From Burkholderia sp. Bp9143 (GTDB lineage Bacteria; Pseudomonadota; Gammaproteobacteria; Burkholderiales; Burkholderiaceae): 64,000 bases of DNA. Shown in pieces: positions 58,110-64,000 of the stretch. Position 1 is the stretch's first letter. Every line of letters starts with the position of its first letter. The notes beneath the pieces were generated by a model. That model saw only the letters and a list, made by a program, of their open reading frames with translations, did no database searches and was not told the DNA's origin. The stretch is taken from NCBI RefSeq assembly GCF_003853645.1, contig NZ_QTPO01000012.1, positions 111,543 to 175,542 on the forward strand, given 5' to 3'. Made by a program: the position numbers and the translations under genes.

Positions 58110-59285
58110 ATGACCGCGCTGAAAACGCTCGCCATTGCCAACTACCGCTCGCTGCGCGAGCTGATCGTGCCGCTCGCGGCGCTCACCGTCGTCACGGGGC
58201 CGAACGGCAGCGGCAAATCGAGCGTGTACCGCGCGCTGCGGCTCCTTGCCGACACCGCGCAGGGCCGCGTGATCCCGTCGCTCGCGCGTGAAGGTGGGCT
58301 GCCGTCGACGCTGTGGGCCGGCCCCGAACGCTTTTCGCGTTCGATGCTGAGCGGCGACACGCCGGTGACTGGCACGGTGCGCAACGGGCCGGTGAGCCTC
58401 AAGCTCGGCTTCGCGGGCGACGATTTCGGCTATGCGATCGATCTCGGCCTGCCGGTCCCGAGCCGTTCGCGGTTCGCGCTCGACCCCGTCGTGAAGCGCG
58501 AATGCATCTGGGGCGGCGCGCTGCTGCGCCCGTCGACGCTGCTGGTCGACCGGCAGGGTGCGCAGATTCGTACGCGCACCGGGTCGGGCGACTGGCACAC
58601 GGTGCCGCAGCCGGTCGCGAGCTTCGACAGCATGATGACCGAGTTCGCCGATCCGGTCGGCGCGCCGGAGATGATCGCGGTGCGCGAGCGGATCCGGTCG
58701 TGGCGCTTCTACGATCATTTCCGGACCGATGCGCAGGCGCCGGCCCGACAGTCGCACATCGGCACCCATACGCCGGTGCTGGCGGACGACGGTGCCGATC
58801 TGGCCGCCGCGCTGCAGACGATCCGCGAGATCGGCGACGTCGCCGCGCTCGATGCGGCGATCGACGACGCGTTCCCCGGCGCATCCGTCGACATCGACAA
58901 CCCGGGCGGCCGCGGCCGCTTCGACGTGCTGATGCGCCAGCCGGGGCTGTTGCGGCCGTTGTCGGCCGCCGAGCTGTCGGACGGCACGCTGCGCTATCTG
59001 CTGCTCTCGGCCGCGCTGCTGACGCCGCGGCCGCCCGCGCTGATGGTGCTGAACGAACCGGAGACGAGCCTGCATCCCGATCTGCTGCCGGCGCTCGGGC
59101 GCCTGATCGCGCAGGCCGCGCGGCGTTCGCAGGTGCTGGTCGTGTCGCACGCGGCGCGGCTCATCGCGACGCTCGAACGCGAGGCCGCCTGCGAGTCGCT
59201 CGTGCTCGACAAGCAGCTCGGCGCGACCGTGCTCGTCGATGCGGACACGCGCGACCTGCCGCCGTGGAAGTGGCCGTCGCGCTGA
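58110..59285 (+). CDS. AAA ATPase of the RecF/SMC-like (AAA_21) group
   Basis: A 391-residue ATPase. It opens with LKTLAIANYRSLRELIVPLA and Walker A GPNGSGKSSVY; the ABC-type signature is AAELSDGTLRYLLL, Walker B VLNEPETSLHPDLLPALG, and a switch His lies in VVSHAARLIATLE. This is the whole RecF/SMC-like core with no Toprim nuclease domain, so it is not an OLD protein. Such stand-alone ATPases are of unknown function; some act in anti-phage systems with a partner. The neighbours are an MscS channel and a glycosyltransferase. Confidence 0.9.
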   Translation: MTALKTLAIANYRSLRELIVPLAALTVVTGPNGSGKSSVYRALRLLADTAQGRVIPSLAREGGLPSTLWAGPERFSRSMLSGDTPVTGTVRNGPVSLKLGFAGDDFGYAIDLGLPVPSRSRFALDPVVKRECIWGGALLRPSTLLVDRQGAQIRTRTGSGDWHTVPQPVASFDSMMTEFADPVGAPEMIAVRERIRSWRFYDHFRTDAQAPARQSHIGTHTPVLADDGADLAAALQTIREIGDVAALDAAIDDAFPGASVDIDNPGGRGRFDVLMRQPGLLRPLSAAELSDGTLRYLLLSAALLTPRPPALMVLNEPETSLHPDLLPALGRLIAQAARRSQVLVVSHAARLIATLEREAACESLVLDKQLGATVLVDADTRDLPPWKWPSR

Positions 59286-59559
59286 CGGGCGGGGCGGTGT
59301 GCGTGCGGCCGCGTCGGCGGCGCGCCGTCGGTAGCCTGCGGCGCCGGTCCGGCTGCGCCAATGTGCTTCTGGCGATCCTGAGCGCGAATGTATCCTGTCT
59401 GTAACAACCCCCATAAAATGAAAGGCCGGTGCTTCCGGGCATCGGAATCGCGAATAATAATGGGATATTCGGCCGGCGCGATGCCGGCCGCGCGCTGCAC
59501 GGAGCCGCAGGTGCGCACGGCCCCCGTGCCGCCGACCGAGGACACAGGAGACGTGGACC

Positions 59560-60624
59560 ATGAGAATTGCCCAGATCGCCCCGCTGACCGAATCCGTGCC
59601 GCCGAAGCTGTACGGCGGCACGGAGCGCGTCGTGTCCTACATCACCGAGGCGCTCGTCGACCTCGGCCATGACGTGACGCTGTTCGCCAGCGGCGATTCG
59701 ACGACCCGGGCCAGGCTCGAACCGGTGTGGCCGCGCGCGCTGCGGCTCGACTCGTCGATCCGCGACCGCGTCGCGCCGCACATGCTGCTGATGGAGACGG
59801 TCGCGCGCCGTGCGAAGGACTTCGACGTGCTCCATTTCCACATGGACTACTACTCGTTTTCGGTCTTCAACCGGCAGGACACGCCGTTCGTGACGACGCT
59901 GCACGGCCGGCTCGACCTGCCCGAGCAGCAGCCGGTGTTCGATACGTTCAACACCGCGCCGGTGATCTCGATCTCGAATTCGCAGCGCCAGCCGCTGCCG
60001 CAGGCGAAATGGCTGACCACCGTGTACCACGGGCTGCCCGACACGCTGTACCTGCCGCAGCCCGTCGAGCCGCGCTATCTCGCGTTCCTCGGCCGCATCT
60101 CGCCGGAGAAGCGGGTCGACACCGCGATCCGCATCGCGCGCCAGTGCGGGCTGCCGATCCGGATCGCCGCGAAGATCGACGCGGCGGACCAGGAATACTT
60201 CGAACGGGAGATTGAGCCGCTGTTCGCGCTGCCGCACGTCGAATACATCGGCGAGATCGCCGACCACCAGAAGGCCGAATTCCTGTCGGGCGCGCATGCG
60301 CTGCTTTTTCCGATCGACTGGCCGGAGCCGTTCGGGCTGGTGATGATCGAGGCGATGTCGTGCGGCACGCCGGTGATCGCGTTCAATCGCGGCGCGGTGC
60401 CGGAAGTGCTGGACGAGGGCGTGTCGGGCTTCATCGTCGAGGACGAGATCAGCGCGGTGGCCGCCGTGAACCGGCTGCACCTGCTGCCGCGCGCACGCGT
60501 GCGGCAGCGCTTCGAGGAGCGCTTCACGTCGCGGCGGATGGCGCAGCAGTACGTCGACGTGTACCAGTCGCTGATTCGCGCGCAGAAGCGCTCGCGCTTC
60601 AAGGTGATCGACTCGACGACCTGA
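59560..60624 (+). CDS. Family 4 glycosyltransferase (GT-B fold)
   Basis: A 354-residue retaining glycosyltransferase. The N-terminal acceptor region has PPKLYGGTERVVSYITEAL; the donor side has LAFLGRISPEKRVDTAIRIA and PIDWPEPFGLVMIEAMSCGTPVIAFNRGAVPEVL with the E-x7-E motif of GT4. The donor and acceptor sugars are unknown. It stands alone, 274 bases after the ATPase, not in a polysaccharide cluster, so a metabolic or glycogen/trehalose-like role is as likely as envelope synthesis. Confidence 0.93.
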   Translation: MRIAQIAPLTESVPPKLYGGTERVVSYITEALVDLGHDVTLFASGDSTTRARLEPVWPRALRLDSSIRDRVAPHMLLMETVARRAKDFDVLHFHMDYYSFSVFNRQDTPFVTTLHGRLDLPEQQPVFDTFNTAPVISISNSQRQPLPQAKWLTTVYHGLPDTLYLPQPVEPRYLAFLGRISPEKRVDTAIRIARQCGLPIRIAAKIDAADQEYFEREIEPLFALPHVEYIGEIADHQKAEFLSGAHALLFPIDWPEPFGLVMIEAMSCGTPVIAFNRGAVPEVLDEGVSGFIVEDEISAVAAVNRLHLLPRARVRQRFEERFTSRRMAQQYVDVYQSLIRAQKRSRFKVIDSTT

Positions 60625-60646
60625 CGTGCGGCGTGCACGGACAAAA

Positions 60647-60678
60647 AAACGGCGATGCCCGCAAGGACATCGCCGTTT
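60647..60678. terminator. Terminator between the glycosyltransferase and SYLF genes
   Basis: AAACGGCGATG (60647-60657) and CATCGCCGTTT (60668-60678) form an 11-base stem. On the minus strand it is followed by seven T's, so it mainly ends the SYLF lipoprotein gene; it may also stop the plus-strand transcript. Confidence 0.85.
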
Positions 60679-60721
60679 GCATGTCGCCCGCGCGGTGCGC
60701 ACGAGCGAGGACGCCGCAGCG

Positions 60722-61309
60722 TCAGATCTTCAGCTTTGTGACCTTCGTGCCGTTGATCGACACGTCGCCCATCAGCCCGGCGTTGGTCAGCACGATGACC
60801 TGGACCGGCGCGGTGGCCGTGGTCGTGTCGATCGCGCCGTTCGCGCCCATCTTCACGAGCGCGACCGATGCGCCGGCGCCGGCTGCCCAGCCGTCCGAGC
60901 CGCGGAATTCGTCGAGCGCTTCCTGCGTCATGAACAGGAACACGATCGCCTTCGACTGCGCGCCGGCCTGCAGGCCGACCGACAGCGACGACGTGTTGTA
61001 GTAGCCGACCGTGCTGCCGCCGACGCGCAGCGCGCCGTTGCCGGTCTGGCCGCCGACGATGAAGCCGGCCTGGATCACGTCGGGGAAGACCAGCACGCCG
61101 CGCGATTTCGCGACGAGTTCACGCGAACCCTTGACCGTGGAATACATGCGCGACAGCGTTGCGTCGACGCTCGAATCGATCGCCTGACGCTTCGACGCGT
61201 TGGTCGCCGCATTGTCGGGCTTGTCGGGGGTGGTGGTGCAACCGGTGAGCGCAAGGCTGCCGACGATCAGCGCAGCGGCGGCTTTCAGCACAAGATTCCG
61301 TTTTTGCAT
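60722..61309 (-). CDS. SYLF/YSC84-domain lipoprotein
   Basis: A 195-residue lipoprotein. The signal ends LALTGCTTT (lipidated Cys 24). The SYLF domain follows: ELVAKSRGVLVFPDVIQAGF, SVGLQAGAQSKAIVFLFMT and the C-terminal strands. SYLF domains bind phosphoinositides in eukaryotes; bacterial members (BPSL1445-like) are surface lipoproteins, some of them immunogenic in Burkholderia. The enzyme role, if any, is unknown. It is the only gene in its transcript. Confidence 0.93.
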   Translation of the reverse strand: MQKRNLVLKAAAALIVGSLALTGCTTTPDKPDNAATNASKRQAIDSSVDATLSRMYSTVKGSRELVAKSRGVLVFPDVIQAGFIVGGQTGNGALRVGGSTVGYYNTSSLSVGLQAGAQSKAIVFLFMTQEALDEFRGSDGWAAGAGASVALVKMGANGAIDTTTATAPVQVIVLTNAGLMGDVSINGTKVTKLKI

Positions 61310-61541
61310 CGTTCTTCTCCATCGGATGATGTTCGGAGTGAGGCTCGCTCAAGGAGCGGATCACGTCGGCAGTTATATCACAGCGGATTACAACCTCATT
61401 TCGTTGCCACGTGAAAAAGCGTCAATTCGTCGGGGGGATGTCGCGGCGTGCCAACGGACAAATCGGCGCGCGCACGCCGGCGCGTCGCGCGCGTCCGACG
61501 GCGGGCAGGAAAAACGGAAACCAGGCGCGGGACGGCGTGCG

Positions 61542-62000
61542 TCAATGCGTGACGGGCGGCGCCGGCGGGGCGGGAGGCTTGATTGGCGGGCGCCGCAGCG
61601 CGCGGCGGATCAGCGCGATCACGACCCCGCACGCAAACAGGAACGCGGCCGGCACGACCCAGTAGCCGACGAACGCGTGCCACAGATAACCGGCGAGCGT
61701 GTTGCGGCGCACCACGTATTCGTCGCGGGCCGCCTGCTGGCGTGCCGCGTTGGCGGCCAGCACGTCGGCCGGGCAGCCGGCCGCGCGCGCCGCGTCAGGA
61801 TCCCCGTGGCACTTCGCGGCGGCGCCGGCCGCCTGCTGCGCATCGGTGAGCTGCCAGGTGGTCAGCGCGAGCTGCAGGTCGGCCTTGTTGTACGCCATTT
61901 CCTCGCGGATCTCGCGCACGGCGACGATCGCGACGGGCACGGCCCAGAACACGATCACGATCAGCCAGCGGCGGAACCAGCGGTGTTGTCTCCATGCCAT
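61542..62000 (-). CDS. Small membrane protein with two helices
   Basis: A 152-residue protein with TM1 near residues 12-28 (WLIVIVFWAVPVAIVAV) and TM2 near 116-135 (VVPAAFLFACGVVIALI); between them lies an 80-residue periplasmic loop with two cysteines (AAKCHGDPDA, AAGCPADVLA) that could pair. A Pro-rich tail ends the chain. GGAGG lies 5 bases before the ATG at 62000. I recognise no family. A short run of similar proteins exists in this genus by general recollection only. Confidence 0.75.
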   Translation of the reverse strand: MAWRQHRWFRRWLIVIVFWAVPVAIVAVREIREEMAYNKADLQLALTTWQLTDAQQAAGAAAKCHGDPDAARAAGCPADVLAANAARQQAARDEYVVRRNTLAGYLWHAFVGYWVVPAAFLFACGVVIALIRRALRRPPIKPPAPPAPPVTH

Positions 62001-62324
62001 CCATGCCTCCGTTTGACGCGGTGTGCGCGTCTGTCTCGAGGGCGGCCCGATGGCGCTTCTTGTACTTGGATGGGCCGCGTTGCAGCCATCATAGAAGAAA
62101 TCGCGGCGAATTGCCGCACCATGTGGCGGCATTTCTACGGCATACAGGGGAAGCGGGGCGGGAAGGCGGCGGCGTTTGTCGCGACGGCGGCAGCGACGGT
62201 GCCGGTAGCCGGATGGTACGGCAACGCATCCGGCGTCATCGCGCGCGTCGATGCGCGTGCAACGAAAACAAAAATGCCGCGCCCGTTGAAGCGGTGCGCG
62301 GCATTCGTGAGGGAGCGCCGGAAC

Positions 62325-62615
62325 TCAGGCGGCCGGCTGGCTGCTCAGGCAGCTCTTCATGAACGCCTTGCGGTCGTCGCCCTTCTTGTCGGCGGCCTGG
62401 GTGTTGCAGGCCTTCATCTTTTCCTGCTGCGACATCTTCTTCGCGGGCTTGGCCGACAGGCAGTCCTTCATGAACGCCTTGCGTTCGTCGCCCGTCTTGC
62501 CGGCGGCCTGGGTGTTGCAGGCCTTCATCTTGTCCTGCTGGCTGTTCGCCGCGAAAGCGGGGGAAGCCAGCATGCCGCCGAGAAGCACCGCGGCTACGAG
62601 CGATTGGATTTTCAT
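62325..62615 (-). CDS. Exported PsiF-repeat protein
   Basis: A 96-residue protein: signal peptide MKIQSLVAAVLLGGMLASPA, then two near-identical 36-residue PsiF repeats, MKACNTQAAGKTGDERKAFM...CLSAKP and MKACNTQAADKKGDDRKAFM...CLSSQP, joined by AKKMSQQEK. Each has two cysteines and many charges. PsiF was first seen in E. coli as a phosphate-starvation gene; the molecular function is unknown. I choose the ATG at 62615. It is divergent from the asparaginase gene. Confidence 0.92.
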   Translation of the reverse strand: MKIQSLVAAVLLGGMLASPAFAANSQQDKMKACNTQAAGKTGDERKAFMKDCLSAKPAKKMSQQEKMKACNTQAADKKGDDRKAFMKSCLSSQPAA

Positions 62616-62878
62616 TTCGACACTCCCATGGGGTGAATTGCGTTTTATATCGACGCCGCCACGAAGCCCGGCGCAACGGGAACAGGGCCGCATCGCGCCG
62701 CGCGCTCCGATTATGGCAAATCAATGTGAAAACACCAAAACGGCATTCCTATAACGCGGCGGGCGGCGTGGCCGTTGACGGCGCGCGCACGGCGGCGATC
62801 GGGACAAACCATGATGCGAGGCGTCCGGCTCCGGCCGTACCTACCGGATGCCGGCCGCGAGCCATTACAATCGCGGCC

Positions 62879-63901
62879 ATGAATACTCCGAACCCCGCAT
62901 CTCCTTCGTCCGCGCCGGCCCTGCCGCGCATCGCCGTACTCGCCACCGGCGGCACGATCGCCGGCGCCGCGCCGGACGCCGCCAGCACGGCCGGCTATCA
63001 GGCCGGCGCGCTCGGCGTCAACTTTCTGCTCGACGCGGTGCCGGCGCTCGCGTCGGTCGCGCGCATCGACGCCGAGCAGGTCGCCAGCATCGACAGCAAG
63101 GATCTCGCGCTGCCGCTGTGGAATACGCTCGCCGCGCGCATCGACGCGTTGATGGCCAATCCTGCGATCGACGGTATCGTGATCACCCACGGTACCGACA
63201 CGCTCGAGGAAACCGCGTACGCGCTGCATCTGGTCGTGACCGGCGACAAGCCGGTCGTGCTGACGGCCGCGATGCGGCCGGCCACCGCGCTGTCGTCCGA
63301 CGGCCCGCTGAACCTGCTGAACGCGGTGACGGTCGCTGCTCACCCGGCCGCGCGCGGGCAGGGCGTGCTCGTCGCGTTCAACAACCGGATCCACGGCGCG
63401 CGCGACGTCGTGAAGACGAGCACCTATGCGGTCGATGCATTCCAGTCGCCGGAACTGGGCGCGCTCGGCTGGGTGCAGGACGGCCGCGTCGAATTCGCGC
63501 GCCGTGTGACGCGCTCGCGCGATGCGCAACTGGCGATCGCCGCGGCGTGGCCACCGGTCGAAGTCGTCGCGAGCTATGCGGGCGTGACGCGCACGGCGGT
63601 CGATGCGCTCGTCGCGGCCGGCGTGCGCGGCCTCGTCGTCGCGGGCACCGGCAACGGATCGATCCATGCGACGCTGCAGGCGGCGCTCGTCGATGCGGTG
63701 AACGCGGGTGTCGCCGTGGTGCGCGCGTCGCGCGTCGGCTCGGGGCACGTGATGCGCAACGGCGCCGCGAACGACGATGCGCTCGGTTTCGTGAGCGCCG
63801 GGTCGCTGAGCCCATTCAAGGCACGCGTGCTGCTGATGCTCACGCTCGCGAACGGTATTCACGGGCGCGACGCGCTGCAACGCGCATTCGACACGCTGTG
63901 A
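62879..63901 (+). CDS. L-asparaginase (type II-like fold)
   Basis: A 340-residue asparaginase converting asparagine to aspartate and ammonia. The two catalytic threonines are readable: T26 in LATGGTIAG and T106 followed by D107 in THGTDTLEETAY; TAAMRPATALSSDGPLNL is the substrate loop. No signal peptide is seen in the first 17 residues, so a cytoplasmic enzyme is more likely than a periplasmic one, although the sequence resembles type II. The gene stands alone at the right of the window. Confidence 0.95.
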   Translation: MNTPNPASPSSAPALPRIAVLATGGTIAGAAPDAASTAGYQAGALGVNFLLDAVPALASVARIDAEQVASIDSKDLALPLWNTLAARIDALMANPAIDGIVITHGTDTLEETAYALHLVVTGDKPVVLTAAMRPATALSSDGPLNLLNAVTVAAHPAARGQGVLVAFNNRIHGARDVVKTSTYAVDAFQSPELGALGWVQDGRVEFARRVTRSRDAQLAIAAAWPPVEVVASYAGVTRTAVDALVAAGVRGLVVAGTGNGSIHATLQAALVDAVNAGVAVVRASRVGSGHVMRNGAANDDALGFVSAGSLSPFKARVLLMLTLANGIHGRDALQRAFDTL

Positions 63902-63925
63902 TCGAAGGCCGCCGATCGGGTGGCG

Positions 63926-63960
63926 CTGTCAAGTCCTGGAATAGGTTGACAGTATCCAGG
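63926..63960. repeat. Interleaved inverted repeats near the right edge
   Basis: CTGTCAA (63926-63932) pairs with TTGACAG (63946-63952), and CCTGGA (63935-63940) with TCCAGG (63955-63960), giving two interlocking inverted repeats just after the asparaginase gene. They could be a regulator site or the terminal region of an insertion sequence whose body lies beyond the window; TTGACA is also a consensus -35 box, as often seen pointing out of mobile elements. Confidence 0.35.
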
Positions 63961-63968
63961 CACTAGAG

Positions 63969-63995
63969 CGCCCGATGCACCGCATCGGGCGTTTT
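63969..63995 (+). terminator. Terminator-like hairpin at the right edge
   Basis: CGCCCGATGC (63969-63978) and GCATCGGGCG (63982-63991) form a perfect 10-base stem with an ACC loop followed by TTTT. It would end the asparaginase transcript, or insulate a mobile element from outside transcription. Confidence 0.8.
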
Positions 63996-64000
63996 GTATT

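Overview
The window looks like part of the main chromosome of a Burkholderia, most likely the B. cepacia complex. This is inferred from the very high GC content, strongly GC3-biased codons, gene order (tig-clpP-clpX-lon; ygfZ/mltG-tmk-holB-tatD; purL beside a dadA-like gene; BolA-YciB-MsrB-SelO) and protein character; no database search was possible. Nearly all of it reads as stable core genome. There is no phage, CRISPR array or complete insertion sequence, though the last 75 bases carry nested inverted repeats that could be the start of a mobile element beyond the window.

Layout. 1-3.1 kb: end of a DUF1800 gene, its DUF1501 partner, a convergent squalene/phytoene-synthase-like gene, and tRNA-Leu(TAG). 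3.2-8.9 kb: two small envelope proteins, then a minus-strand operon porin > MFS transporter > histone-deacetylase-like amidohydrolase, divergent from a LuxR-type regulator. 8.9-11.9 kb: PanE-like reductase, MarR regulator, glycerate 2-kinase. 12.2-20.9 kb: the protein quality-control block, with trigger factor, ClpP, ClpX, Lon, tRNA-Val(TAC), tRNA-Asp(GTC) and the periplasmic chaperone PpiD. 21-27.1 kb: tesA-like esterase head to head with an orphan ABC ATPase (their start codons overlap), pgi, the NAD(P)HX repair enzyme, and a DadA-like oxidase. 27.4-32 kb: purL coupled to a GNAT gene.

32.2-36 kb is a minus-strand run SelO > MsrB > YciB > BolA > parvulin, which pairs two redox-linked enzymes. 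36.2-42 kb is a beta-oxidation cluster (acyl-CoA synthetase, FadB-type fusion protein, thiolase) with a nicotinamidase between the last two. 42.3-46 kb holds a membrane diguanylate cyclase with a degenerate I-site and a large lipoprotein of glycosidase-like fold. An AT-rich 764-base gap with a 25-base palindrome follows. 46.7-50 kb: isochorismatase-like hydrolase, Dabb protein, hotdog thioesterase, HSL-type esterase, GNAT. 50-55.6 kb: NRDE protein, YgfZ, and the mltG-tmk-holB-tatD line continuing into an ankyrin protein. 56.4-64 kb: Rap1a/Tai-like protein, MscS channel, AAA ATPase, glycosyltransferase, SYLF lipoprotein, a small membrane protein, a two-repeat PsiF protein and L-asparaginase.

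The leads most worth following are the porin/MFS/deacetylase operon, the SelO-MsrB pairing, the overlapping divergent starts of tesA and the ABC ATPase, the squalene-synthase-like protein with altered Asp motifs, the pncA gene inside a beta-oxidation cluster, and the AT-rich palindrome region.
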